From JANMDU01 sp043777675 (GTDB taxonomy: Bacteria > Pseudomonadota > Gammaproteobacteria > Burkholderiales > Burkholderiaceae_C): a stretch of DNA of 64,000 nucleotides. How positions within the stretch are numbered: position 1 is the stretch's first letter; each line of letters starts with the position of its first letter. The position numbers were made by a program, and so were the translations under genes. The stretch is from the NCBI GenBank assembly GCA_043777675.1, contig JAYWHR010000067.1, positions 1-64,000 on the forward strand, in the 5' to 3' direction. A model generated the notes under the pieces. That model saw nothing but the letters and a program-made list of their open reading frames with translations, searched no databases and had not been told where the DNA came from. Shown piece by piece: positions 1 to 8,256 of the stretch.

Positions 1-416
1 TGGTGTCGAACACTCTTCTCGATTTCGGATTGCTCACGGTTTGTGCCATTTCAGTTTTAACAACCTATCGGGCTGTCTGTTTTTATTAGACCACTACACA
101 GTTTCGAACACTGGCGTAAATTAAACAACAGACACCGCAGTGCGTAAGCTGATTTACACCGCAGTTTTCAAACAGGAGGAAGTTGTTTTCCATCACGCTG
201 ATCAACTTTGAAGCGGAGAGCGTTGGGTGGTTGCGCTGGAAATTTTTTGGAAGGCGCGTGGAGACCATCTTTAGATCACCGCAGCCGCTATCGCGTGTGT
301 TTTCAAAAAATTTACAGGGTAACTGCCCGACGGTAGGCCGCAGGTACATGAGGTGGCATGAAAGGGTTTGCTCGCTCAGGTGTTCGTTCAAAGCGAATCG
401 CGCTCCGGGAAGGAGA
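1..416. other. Gene-poor stretch at window start, no supported gene
   Basis: No open frame here has a recognisable domain or a convincing start. Frames on both strands between about 86 and 479 have compositions unlike the neighbouring genes. An open frame with no start runs from base 2 to about 118 and could be the end of a gene cut by the window edge, but I recognise nothing in it. The stretch precedes an inverted-repeat element (417-499) and a copy of the interspersed repeat, so it is probably an intergenic region or the debris of a mobile element. Confidence 0.5.
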
Positions 417-499
417 AAAGCGGGGTCAGAGCACAATTTCGTATGGGCAGAACACGCGCCGGTAAGGCTACCTTCCTGAATTGTGATCCGACCCCGTTT
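417..499. repeat. Imperfect terminal-type inverted repeat, MITE or transposase scar
   Basis: The left arm (417-438) contains CGGGGTCAGAGCACAATT and the right arm (479-499) is its near-perfect reverse complement, AATTGTGATCCGACCCCG; about 40 bases lie between. Arms beginning with GGGGTC followed by a CACAATT-like tail are familiar from the flanks of IS200/RAYT-type transposase genes in proteobacteria, but no transposase is encoded between or beside them here. I infer a non-autonomous element or excision scar. It could alternatively fold as a long hairpin in RNA. Confidence 0.55.
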
Positions 500-528
500 T
501 TCTTGCGGCGCATTGATACTACAAATTC

Positions 529-566
529 AATAGCACCCTGCGCAATAAACACGCCGGCTAACAGCC
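529..566 (+). repeat. Interspersed palindromic repeat, copy A (intergenic)
   Basis: This is one of 15 copies in the window of an imperfect palindrome of about 31 bases that begins ATAGC and ends CGGCTA. The core is 530-560 with centre GCGCAATAAACACGCCGG. It lies just downstream of the stop of the ABC ATPase gene on the minus strand, so it may sit in the 3' untranslated region of that transcript. Plus orientation is defined here as the strand reading GCCGGCTA at the 3' end. Confidence 0.75.
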
Positions 567-586
567 TAAAACGTCATAAAAAGACG

Positions 587-1651
587 TTAAAAAGTCACCA
601 CATGATCCACCTCTGCACGGATGCCTATCCACTCGCCAATCTTGTGATCATGGTGACTCGGCACGTGCGCCATGACTTGTTCGCCGGTTTTTAGCTCTAG
701 CGTGTAGAGAAACTCATTACCGCGAAATGCTTTGCGGATGATTTTGGCTTGCACGGGCGAGGCGTCGTCGTGGATGATGTCGTCTGCGCGGAGCAGCACA
801 TCGACTTCGCCAACGGCTAAGCCTTCCAGCTCCGAAGGCAAAATATCATGCAGCTCGCCAAGGGGCGTTACGACGTGTTTGTGTAGTGCGCCGCCTTCGT
901 CATGCAACTCGACGCGGGCTTTGGCAAACACGCCGTGGCCAATGAAATCGGCTACAAAGCGCGTGGCGGGGCGGTGATAGAGCGTGTAGGCATCGGCCCA
1001 CTGGTGCAGCTTGCCTTCATGCATCACGCCGATCACATCGCCTGTGGCAAAGGCTTCCAGTTGATCATGCGTCACCATCAGCGCCGTGGCGCCGGCAGCC
1101 TTCAAAATTCCGCGCACCTCCATAGCTAAGCGCTCGCGCAGATCCACATCTAAATTTGAAAACGGCTCATCCAGCAGCAAAAGCTGCGGCTTGGGCGCAA
1201 GTGCACGAGCCAGCGCCACCCTCTGCTGCTGCCCGCCGGAGAGCTCATGCGGCATGCGCCTGCGCTCGCCTTCCAAGCCCACAAGCGCGAGCACTTCGCG
1301 CACGCGCTCGCGACGCTCAGCATCCTTCAAATGCATGATGCCAAACGCCACATTGCGGCCAATATCCATATGCGGGAACAAGGCGTAGTCTTGAAACACC
1401 ATGCCAATGCGCCGCTGCTCGGGCGCTTTGCTATAACCTGCGCGGCTGACTTCAACGCCGGCCAATTGCACAGAGCCGCTGCTCACAGACTCCAAGCCTG
1501 CGACTGCGCGAAGCAGCGTCGTTTTACCGCAACCAGAAGGCCCGATCAACACGCCGATTTCTCCCGCTTGCAGGCTAAAGCTTACATCGCTCACAGCGCT
1601 ATGAGCCAAGCCGGGGTATCGAACGCTGAGCTGGTGGAGTTGCAAATACAT
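587..1651 (-). CDS. fbpC: Ferric-iron-type ABC transporter ATP-binding protein
   Basis: This is the ATPase of an importer of the FbpC/CysA/PotA class, 354 residues from the ATG at 1651. The Walker A motif is GPSGCGKTT (about residues 34-42), the Q-loop lies in VFQDYALFP, the signature is LSGGQQQ, the Walker B is LLLLDEP, and the H-loop is in VTHD. A C-terminal extension of about 120 residues has the TOBE-like fold expected of this class. A TTG at 1675 in the same frame is a poorer start. It is divergent from the permease gene at 1715 with a Fur-box-like site between them, which favours iron(III) as substrate. The substrate itself is inferred, and no periplasmic binding protein is encoded nearby. 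Confidence 0.85.
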   Translation of the reverse strand: MYLQLHQLSVRYPGLAHSAVSDVSFSLQAGEIGVLIGPSGCGKTTLLRAVAGLESVSSGSVQLAGVEVSRAGYSKAPEQRRIGMVFQDYALFPHMDIGRNVAFGIMHLKDAERRERVREVLALVGLEGERRRMPHELSGGQQQRVALARALAPKPQLLLLDEPFSNLDVDLRERLAMEVRGILKAAGATALMVTHDQLEAFATGDVIGVMHEGKLHQWADAYTLYHRPATRFVADFIGHGVFAKARVELHDEGGALHKHVVTPLGELHDILPSELEGLAVGEVDVLLRADDIIHDDASPVQAKIIRKAFRGNEFLYTLELKTGEQVMAHVPSHHDHKIGEWIGIRAEVDHVVTF

Positions 1652-1663
1652 ACGTCGTATTCT

Positions 1664-1684
1664 AAATGCGTACAATTCTCATTT
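1664..1684 (-). promoter_or_regulatory. Candidate Fur box between divergent iron ABC genes
   Basis: On the minus strand the site reads AAATGAGAATTGTACGCAT with a final TT. It keeps the AATGAGAAT half-site typical of Fur boxes in proteobacteria, with a weaker second half ending CATT. It lies in the 63-base gap between the ATPase start (1651) and the permease start (1715), where a repressor could act on both. The match to the 19-base consensus is only about half by eye, so this is suggestive. Confidence 0.45.
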
Positions 1685-1714
1685 AGTTTTAAAGTTTGTT
1701 GTTCAAAGTTTTTC

Positions 1715-3328
1715 GTGTCGCGCCTCCTTCAACTCCCCCTCGCATTGATCGCCCTCATCGTCGCCCTGCCGGTGCTGGCTGTGATCACATCGCTCTTGCA
1801 ATGGAATGCTGCCAGCAGCGATATCTTGGCGCAGATGGCCAGCACAGTGCTGCCACAATACGCTATAACTTCTATAGCGCTCTGCGCAGCAGTGGCTGCG
1901 GGTGTGACATTGATTGGCACTGCAACAGCTTGCGCTGTTACGTTGTTTGATTTCAAAGGCCGTCGATTTTTTGAATGGGCTCTGCTGTTGCCGCTGGCCA
2001 TGCCGGCTTATGTGCCGGCCTACGCTTACACAGATTTTTTGCAGTTTGCCGGGCCTGCACAAACTTGGCTTCGACACACGTTTGGGCTCACCGGCCGCGT
2101 GCTCCCTGAAATCCGCAGCACTTGGGGCGCGGCGCTGCTCTTCATTTTTACGCTTTATCCGTATGTGTATTTACTCGCTCGCGCCGCCTTGACTGAGCGC
2201 GCCGCCCATTTGATGGAAGCTGCTCGAATGCTCGGCGCGCCACTTAAAACGCGCATCCAACGCATCGCCCTGCCACTAGCTCGCCCGGCTGTGGCCGCAG
2301 GCGTGGCGCTCGCACTGATGGAAACGCTGGCCGATTACGGCGTATCGAGCTATTTCGGCATCCAGACGTTTACCGCTGGAATCTACAAAGCATGGCTCGC
2401 GATGGATGACCGAATAGCCGCCGCGCAGCTTGCCGTGATGCTGCTGATTGTGGTGGCCGTGTTGCTTAAAATCGAGCGACATGCGCAAAAGAAGATGCGC
2501 TTCGCGGCAGGCAAAGGCGCGCGGGCAGGCAGCACCGAGGCCAAGCCTGTGCAACTGGTGGGCAGCAGGCAATGGAAGGCACAACTGCTCTGCGCCTTGC
2601 CCATTCTCTTGGGCTTTGCGCTACCCGTGCTCATGATGCTGCGGCCTTTGCTGCTTGGCTCGGGCAGCGATGAGCCGATTCGCTGGGCAGCATTCGGCGG
2701 CTGGGCGTTTAACAGCTTCAAGCTCGCAGCAATCGCTGCTGCGCTGGCCACGTCGCTCGCTTTGCTCTTGGCTTTCATGCTGCGCCGCAAGCCCAGCCGT
2801 TTCATGCAAGCCATCACACAGACTACTGCGATGGGCTATGCCGTGCCTGGCGCGGTGATCGTCGTCGGCGTGTTGATCCCGGTGAGCCTGCTACAAAGTT
2901 GGAAGCCCGATTGGAGCATCGGCGCTTTGGTCACCACCACTGTCCTCGGCGTGATCTGGGCGTATCTCGTGCGCTTCACCGCAGTGGCGCTGCAAAGTAT
3001 CCAAAGTGGCTACACGCGCATTCCGCTCAGCCTTGACGATAGCGCCCGCATGCTCGGCAGCTCCAGCTTGCATCTGCTCACGCGCGTGCATGCGCCCCTG
3101 CTCACGCGCAGCGCGGCAGTGGCAGCGCTCTTGGTGTTTGTTGACGTGATGAAAGAGCTGCCCGCCACGCTGGTGTTGCGCCCGTTTAACCACGATACAT
3201 TGGCCGTGATGGCCTATCAGCTGGCAAAAGACGAGCGCTTGGCTGAAGCGGCATTGCCATCGCTGGCGCTGGTGCTGGTGGGTTTATTGCCTGTGATTTT
3301 TTTAAGCCGAACGCTACGAGACAAATAG
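1715..3328 (+). CDS. fbpB: Ferric-iron-type ABC transporter permease, two-domain
   Basis: This is an integral membrane permease of the FbpB class, 537 residues from a GTG at 1715. The longer open frame upstream (from 1247) is a shadow of the ATPase gene on the other strand. Two homologous halves each carry about six membrane segments and an EAA-type loop: EAARMLGAPLKTRIQRI near residue 170 and DSARMLGSSSLHLL near 440. This duplicated architecture is characteristic of FbpB/SfuB iron permeases. It works with the divergent ATPase; the binding protein must be encoded elsewhere. No Shine-Dalgarno site is evident before the GTG, so the start is less certain than the frame. Confidence 0.82.
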   Translation: MSRLLQLPLALIALIVALPVLAVITSLLQWNAASSDILAQMASTVLPQYAITSIALCAAVAAGVTLIGTATACAVTLFDFKGRRFFEWALLLPLAMPAYVPAYAYTDFLQFAGPAQTWLRHTFGLTGRVLPEIRSTWGAALLFIFTLYPYVYLLARAALTERAAHLMEAARMLGAPLKTRIQRIALPLARPAVAAGVALALMETLADYGVSSYFGIQTFTAGIYKAWLAMDDRIAAAQLAVMLLIVVAVLLKIERHAQKKMRFAAGKGARAGSTEAKPVQLVGSRQWKAQLLCALPILLGFALPVLMMLRPLLLGSGSDEPIRWAAFGGWAFNSFKLAAIAAALATSLALLLAFMLRRKPSRFMQAITQTTAMGYAVPGAVIVVGVLIPVSLLQSWKPDWSIGALVTTTVLGVIWAYLVRFTAVALQSIQSGYTRIPLSLDDSARMLGSSSLHLLTRVHAPLLTRSAAVAALLVFVDVMKELPATLVLRPFNHDTLAVMAYQLAKDERLAEAALPSLALVLVGLLPVIFLSRTLRDK

Positions 3329-3363
3329 GCTCAGGTAAAATTGGAATTTCCACCGAGCGACTC

Positions 3364-5046
3364 ATGACCAAATTCGTCTTCGTCACCGGCGGTGTGGTGT
3401 CTTCCCTAGGCAAAGGCATCGCTTCCGCATCACTGGCCGCTATTCTCGAATCGCGCGGCTTGCGTGTCACCCTCATCAAACTCGATCCGTATATCAACGT
3501 CGATCCCGGCACGATGAGCCCTTTCCAACATGGCGAGGTGTACGTCACAGAAGATGGCGCCGAGACCGATCTGGATCTGGGCCACTACGAACGCTTCATC
3601 GACACGCGGATGAAGAAAACCAACAACTTCACCACCGGCAAGATTTATCAATCTGTTCTGGAAAAAGAGCGGCGCGGCGATTATTTGGGCAAGACGGTGC
3701 AGGTCATTCCGCATGTGACCAACGAAATTCAAGAGTTCATCAAACGTGGTGCTGGTTTTGGCACAGCGGAGGCGGTGGATGTGGCCATCGTGGAGATCGG
3801 CGGCACAGTCGGCGATATTGAATCGCTGCCATTTTTAGAAGCCGTGCGTCAACTCAGCCTTCGCGCAGGCGTCGGCAACACAGCTTTTGTACATTTGACC
3901 TACGTGCCTTTCATCAAAGCCGCAGGCGAGCTCAAGACCAAGCCAACGCAGCACACCGTGCAAAAGCTGCGCGAAATCGGTATTCAACCCGATGCCCTGC
4001 TCTGCCGCGCAGACCGCAAAATTCCAGAAGACGAGATGGAGAAAATCTCGCTGTTTACCAACGTGCAGCCGTGGGGCGTGATCAGCATGTGGGATGTAGA
4101 CACGATCTACAAAGTCCCGCGCATGCTGCATGAGCAAGGCCTTGATGGCCTGATCTGCGACAAGCTGCGCCTGAACACACCGCCCGCAAAGCTCGCCCGC
4201 TGGGATGCACTCGTGCATGCCGTCGAGCATCCAGCCTCTGACGTGAGCATTGCGATGGTGGGCAAATATGTGGATTTGAGCGACAGCTACAAATCACTCA
4301 ACGAAGCCCTGAAACACGCTGGCTTGAAAAATTCTGCCCGCGTGAATATTGAATACATCGATTCAGAGACGATCACACCCGAGAATGTGACGCAGCTGGC
4401 CAAATTCGATGCGGTGCTCGTGCCCGGTGGCTTTGGTGCGCGCGGAGTGGAAGGCAAAATCCAAGCTGCAAAATTTGCACGAGAAAACAAGATTCCGTAC
4501 CTCGGCATTTGCCTCGGCATGCAAGTAGCCACCATCGAATACGCCCGCAATATGGCTGGCCTGAAGGATGCCAACAGCACTGAGTTTGTGGCAGATACAC
4601 CCCACCCTGTGATCGCACTCATCACCGAGTGGAAAGACAAAGACGGCAGCATCCAAAAGCGCACCGAAAAATCCGATCTCGGCGGCACGATGCGCTTGGG
4701 CGCGCAAAGCTCTGATGTATCTAAGGGCACATTGGCGCACAGCATTTATGGCGACGTGGTTACAGAGCGCCATCGCCATCGGTATGAGGCCAATGTAAAT
4801 TATCTCGACACTTTGCGCAAAGCGGGTCTGATCATTTCTGCACTGACGCAGCGCGAGCAGCTCACCGAAATTGTGGAGCTGCCAGCCGCTGTACATCCTT
4901 GGTATATCGGCGTGCAATTCCATCCAGAATTCAAATCCACGCCTTGGGATGGACATCCGCTGTTTAACGCTTACATCAAGGCAGCTTTGGATCACCAAGG
5001 CTCTGGCAAGGCTTTAAAACCTGTCCCCAACTCTGTTGCTCAGTGA
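3364..5046 (+). CDS. pyrG: CTP synthase
   Basis: The enzyme catalyses ATP-dependent amination of UTP to CTP using glutamine, the last step of pyrimidine nucleotide synthesis. At 560 residues it is slightly longer than the usual 540-550. The N-terminal synthetase domain starts MTKFVFVTGGVVSSLGKG with its ATP-binding loop. The C-terminal class I glutamine amidotransferase domain has the nucleophile Cys in YLGICLGMQ (about residue 382) and the His/Glu pair in VQFHPEF. The gene starts 35 bases after the permease stop and overlaps the next gene by four bases (GTGA), indicating translational coupling with the PHP phosphatase. Confidence 0.97.
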   Translation: MTKFVFVTGGVVSSLGKGIASASLAAILESRGLRVTLIKLDPYINVDPGTMSPFQHGEVYVTEDGAETDLDLGHYERFIDTRMKKTNNFTTGKIYQSVLEKERRGDYLGKTVQVIPHVTNEIQEFIKRGAGFGTAEAVDVAIVEIGGTVGDIESLPFLEAVRQLSLRAGVGNTAFVHLTYVPFIKAAGELKTKPTQHTVQKLREIGIQPDALLCRADRKIPEDEMEKISLFTNVQPWGVISMWDVDTIYKVPRMLHEQGLDGLICDKLRLNTPPAKLARWDALVHAVEHPASDVSIAMVGKYVDLSDSYKSLNEALKHAGLKNSARVNIEYIDSETITPENVTQLAKFDAVLVPGGFGARGVEGKIQAAKFARENKIPYLGICLGMQVATIEYARNMAGLKDANSTEFVADTPHPVIALITEWKDKDGSIQKRTEKSDLGGTMRLGAQSSDVSKGTLAHSIYGDVVTERHRHRYEANVNYLDTLRKAGLIISALTQREQLTEIVELPAAVHPWYIGVQFHPEFKSTPWDGHPLFNAYIKAALDHQGSGKALKPVPNSVAQ

Positions 5047-5909
5047 ACACCAAAACCTATCTCAACGCCGATCTGCACTGCCACAGCGTGGTATCTGACG
5101 GCACTTTGCTCCCCGAGGTGCTCGCTGAGCGCGCTGCCAAAAACGGCGTAGAGCTTTGGGCACTGACGGATCATGATGAAATTGGCGGTCAAAGGCGCGC
5201 AGCAGCAGCCGCACACAATCACGGCATGGCCTATCTGACGGGCACTGAAATTTCCGTGACGTTTGCCCATGAAACGGTGCATATCGTAGGCCTTGGCTTC
5301 GATGCAGACGATCCATCGATGATCAAAGGCTTAGCCGCCACGCGTGGCGGCAGAGGCGAGCGCGCGAGGGAAATCAGCGCAGGCTTGGCTAAAGTGGGCA
5401 TCAAGAATGCCTATGAGGGTGCGCTGCATTACGTTAGCAATCCCGAACTGATTTCTCGCACTCACTTTGCTCGCTTCCTCGTGGAAAGCGGCGTTTGCAG
5501 CAGCACGCATGATGTGTTTCGCAGCTATCTTGTGGAAGGCAAGCCGGGTTATGTGCCTCATCTTTGGGCATCGCTGGGCGATGCGGTGCGCTGGATCACG
5601 GCCGCAAAAGGCGTTGCCGTGATCGCACACCCTGGCCGCTATAAATTCACAGCCAATGAAGAATTCGCGCTTTTCTCGGAATTTAAGACACATGGTGGGC
5701 AAGCGGTAGAAGTCGTCACGGGCAGCCACACTGTTGCTGAATACAGCCAATACGCAGACATGGCTCAAGAATTCGATCTGGCAGCGTCGCGCGGCTCAGA
5801 TTTCCACTGTCCCCAAGAAAGCCGCACTGATTTAGGTCAGTTGCCATATTTGCCAGGACATCTCACGCCCGTATGGGAACTGCTCACAGCGCGTATCCAA
5901 CCGGCCTGA
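5043..5909 (+). CDS. rnm: PHP-domain 3',5'-nucleoside bisphosphate phosphatase / RNase AM
   Basis: This is a PHP-family metal-dependent phosphoesterase of 288 residues, of the YciV/RNase AM type that hydrolyses 3',5'-bisphosphonucleotides and trims 5' ends of short RNAs. The first metal motif is ADLHCHSVVSDG near the N-terminus, followed by LTDHDEIGG, a conserved Glu in TGTEIS, the His in VIAHPGRY and a terminal SDFH. The GTG start overlaps the pyrG stop. Its usual Burkholderiales neighbours (YciO-type protein, M50 protease, trpS) follow here, interrupted by a DMT permease. Biochemical specificity is taken from the family. Confidence 0.88.
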   Translation: MNTKTYLNADLHCHSVVSDGTLLPEVLAERAAKNGVELWALTDHDEIGGQRRAAAAAHNHGMAYLTGTEISVTFAHETVHIVGLGFDADDPSMIKGLAATRGGRGERAREISAGLAKVGIKNAYEGALHYVSNPELISRTHFARFLVESGVCSSTHDVFRSYLVEGKPGYVPHLWASLGDAVRWITAAKGVAVIAHPGRYKFTANEEFALFSEFKTHGGQAVEVVTGSHTVAEYSQYADMAQEFDLAASRGSDFHCPQESRTDLGQLPYLPGHLTPVWELLTARIQPA

Positions 5910-5948
5910 AACTGTTTTTTGTCCTTATTTTTAAGAAAAATTAGCGCC

Positions 5949-5979
5949 TAGCCGGCATAAAACCTGCGCTAAGCGCTAC
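5949..5979 (-). repeat. Interspersed palindromic repeat, copy B (intergenic)
   Basis: This minus-orientation copy reads TAGCCGGCATAAAACCTGCG on the plus strand and then GCGCTACT. It fills the gap between the PHP gene stop (5909) and the TTG start of the DMT permease (5999). It may lie in the leader of that gene or act as a 3' hairpin. The inner stem differs in sequence from copies K and N but keeps the CGGC and TAGC arms. Confidence 0.75.
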
Positions 5980-5998
5980 TAAAAACATAGCGTACGAT

Positions 5999-6907
5999 TT
6001 GCCCATCTTTAGTTCGTCTCAAGCAGCACCCTCCTCGCGTCAAGCCTTTTGGGGCATCGCCTGCGCCATGGGAGCCAGCCTGTGCTTTGCCACACTGGAT
6101 ACCACCAGCCAGCTCATAGGTATGGCCGCGCCCATTGTGATGGTGCAATGGCTTCGTTATTTAATTCAAACCCTCTCCAGTGCCGCGGTGATCGCTCAAG
6201 CTGGAGAATTCAAAGGGCTGCGCGTCACCAAACCAGCGCTACACATCACGCGCGGAATCATGATGCTCTGCACAACTTGGCTGGGGTTTACAAGTTTGCG
6301 CTACGTGCCCGTGGCGGATTTCACAGCCATTGTGATGCTGACACCTTTGGTCGTCACTATTGCGTCTTCCCGCTTGCTCGGCGAGCATGTGCCGCCTCTT
6401 CGGTGGCTGCTGGCCTTCGGTGGATTTGCAGGCGTACTCATCATTATCAGACCCTTCTCCCATGCGTTTGAATCTGCGGTGCTCTTGGTGCTGCTGCTCG
6501 TGGTCTTAGGCGCCGCATTTCAGATTCTCACGGCTTATATGATGCGTACAGAAAGCGCCAGTCATACGCATCTCTCAAGCGGCATCACGGGGCTGATCGT
6601 GATGAGTTGCGCTCTGCCTTTTTTCTGGCAGGCGCTTGCCTTGAAGACTTGGAGCTTGATTGTTATCGTCGGCTTGGCGGCATCCACTGGGCATTTGCTG
6701 TTTAACATGGCGCTTAAGCGTGTCAATGCCTCCGTAGCCACACCTTATCTTTATGCCCAAATGGGTTTTGCTGCAATGGGCGGCTGGTTAATTTTTGGCC
6801 GCGCGCCTGATGCTTGGAGTTGGTTGGGCATGGCGTTGGTGGCGGCTTGCGGCATTGCCAATGCTTGGGTTTTAATACGGGAAAATCGAGGCATTCACAA
6901 CGCATGA
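5999..6907 (+). CDS. DMT/EamA-family inner membrane transporter
   Basis: The predicted drug/metabolite-superfamily permease has 302 residues and about ten membrane segments arranged as two EamA repeats. The first repeat begins WGIACAMGASLCFATLDTTS and contains LRYVPVADFTAIVMLTPLVV; the second ends WSWLGMALVAACGIANAWVL. The start used is TTG at 5999; an in-frame ATG at 6068 would remove part of the first helix. Substrate cannot be told; relatives include metabolite and amino-acid exporters. A repeat copy lies directly upstream. The next gene starts three bases after this stop, so the two are probably co-transcribed. Confidence 0.8.
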   Translation: MPIFSSSQAAPSSRQAFWGIACAMGASLCFATLDTTSQLIGMAAPIVMVQWLRYLIQTLSSAAVIAQAGEFKGLRVTKPALHITRGIMMLCTTWLGFTSLRYVPVADFTAIVMLTPLVVTIASSRLLGEHVPPLRWLLAFGGFAGVLIIIRPFSHAFESAVLLVLLLVVLGAAFQILTAYMMRTESASHTHLSSGITGLIVMSCALPFFWQALALKTWSLIVIVGLAASTGHLLFNMALKRVNASVATPYLYAQMGFAAMGGWLIFGRAPDAWSWLGMALVAACGIANAWVLIRENRGIHNA

Positions 6908-6910
6908 GCT

Positions 6911-7534
6911 ATGGCACAGTTTTTTGAAATTCACCCCGATAATCCGCAAGAGCGACTGCTCAAGCAAGCGGCCAGCCTGCTGAAAGCGGGCGGCATCGCC
7001 GCTGTGCCGACGGATTCCAGTTATGCCTTGGTCTGCCACTTGGACGATAAAACCGCCGCCGACTCACTTCGCCGTATTCGAGGGGTTGACGATAAACACC
7101 ACCTCACCCTTCTTTGCCGTGATCTTAAAGAGCTTTCAATTTATGCGCGAGTAGACAATGCACAATTTCGCCGAATCAAAGCCGGCACGCCCGGCCCTTT
7201 CACCTTCATCCTTGAAGCTACCAAAGAGGTGCCGCGCCGCCTCTCGCATCCCAAGCGCTTAACGATTGGCCTACGCGTGCCCGATCATCCCGCGCTGCAA
7301 GCCCTGCTAGAGATTCACGGCGAGCCTCTTTTAGCCACCACGCTGATCCCGCCCGGTCAAACTGCGCCTTTAACCGATCCAGAGGCCATTAGAGATCTGT
7401 ATGAAAAACAAATCGCCTGCGTCATCGACGCAGGTGCGTGCCCCAGCGAGCCCACGACGGTGGTGGATTTGACTGGGGATTCGCACGAGATTGTGCGGCT
7501 TGGGCGTGGAGACCCATCGATATTGGGGCTCTGA
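6911..7534 (+). CDS. Sua5/YciO/YrdC-family protein (YciO type)
   Basis: This 207-residue protein of the YrdC fold has the KxR...SxN-like nucleotide-binding surface seen in threonylcarbamoyl-AMP synthases. Recognisable blocks are GGIAAVPTDSSYALVC, LCRDLKELSIYARV, PGPFTFILEATKEVPRR and TTVVDLTGD. Its arrangement and length match YciO-type paralogues rather than TsaC, so a role in tRNA t6A synthesis is possible but unproven. It follows the DMT gene by three bases and precedes the M50 protease gene by 38 bases. Confidence 0.83.
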   Translation: MAQFFEIHPDNPQERLLKQAASLLKAGGIAAVPTDSSYALVCHLDDKTAADSLRRIRGVDDKHHLTLLCRDLKELSIYARVDNAQFRRIKAGTPGPFTFILEATKEVPRRLSHPKRLTIGLRVPDHPALQALLEIHGEPLLATTLIPPGQTAPLTDPEAIRDLYEKQIACVIDAGACPSEPTTVVDLTGDSHEIVRLGRGDPSILGL

Positions 7535-7572
7535 AGCTGTTCAGACGGCGAATAAGTCTGAGACAATCACCT

Positions 7573-8241
7573 GTGGACATTAACAACATCATCCAGACCG
7601 TCTTGGTCTACGCCCTGCCCGTGATCTTCGCGATCACGATTCACGAAGCTGCGCACGCCTATGCCGCGCTCTACTTCGGAGACAAAACCGCGTACAGCCT
7701 GGGCCGTGTCACGCTCAACCCCATCAAGCACATTGATCCGATCGGCACGATTGCGATGCCATTGCTGCTGTATTTTGCAACTAACGGCAGCTTCTTGTTT
7801 GGCTACGCCAAGCCTGTGCCCGTGCATTTCAGCGCTTTGCGCAATCCTCGCAGAGATACAGTATGGGTTGTTTTTGCAGGCCCCGGCTCGAACTTGATTC
7901 AAGCTTTGCTATGGGGCATCTTGTTTTACGGACTGCAAATCGTCGGTCTGGATGAAAAATTCTTCCTCGCCATGTGTAAAGCCGGCATGTTGGTGAACGT
8001 GGTGATGTTTGTGTTTAACCTCTTTCCCGTGCCGCCGCTGGATGGCGGGCGCATCGCGGTGGCACTGCTGCCCTATCGTTTATCCCAACCGCTGTCGCGC
8101 ATCGAGCCCTATGGCTTTTTCATTGTGATGGCTTTAGTCATCAGCGGCATTGCCAGCACAATCTGGATGCGGCCTTTGATGAACGTGACCTATGGCTTGA
8201 TCGATCTCGTGCTCACACCGATTCGCATGCTCGCAAATTAA
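7573..8241 (+). CDS. Site-2 protease-like M50 family membrane metalloprotease
   Basis: This is a membrane-embedded zinc protease of the short M50 type, 222 residues. The zinc-binding HEAAH motif sits in the first helix (ITIHEAAHAYAALYFGD) and the third ligand lies in FNLFPVPPLDGGR. It has about five to six membrane segments and no PDZ domain, unlike RseP. The GTG at 7573 is chosen because the family starts close to the HEXXH helix; the open frame continues upstream through the end of the previous gene. The substrate is unknown. The position immediately before trpS is conserved in Burkholderiales. Confidence 0.87.
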   Translation: MDINNIIQTVLVYALPVIFAITIHEAAHAYAALYFGDKTAYSLGRVTLNPIKHIDPIGTIAMPLLLYFATNGSFLFGYAKPVPVHFSALRNPRRDTVWVVFAGPGSNLIQALLWGILFYGLQIVGLDEKFFLAMCKAGMLVNVVMFVFNLFPVPPLDGGRIAVALLPYRLSQPLSRIEPYGFFIVMALVISGIASTIWMRPLMNVTYGLIDLVLTPIRMLAN

Positions 8242-8256
8242 TGAGCAGATTTTAAA

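Noticed and set aside
86..479. Overlapping open frames on both strands near the window start
   Set aside because: No domain, no ribosome binding site, odd composition, and they cross the inverted-repeat element.
1247..1714. Long N-terminal extension of the iron permease frame
   Set aside because: It is antisense to the ATPase gene on the minus strand; the extension has no membrane segment and the family starts near 1715.
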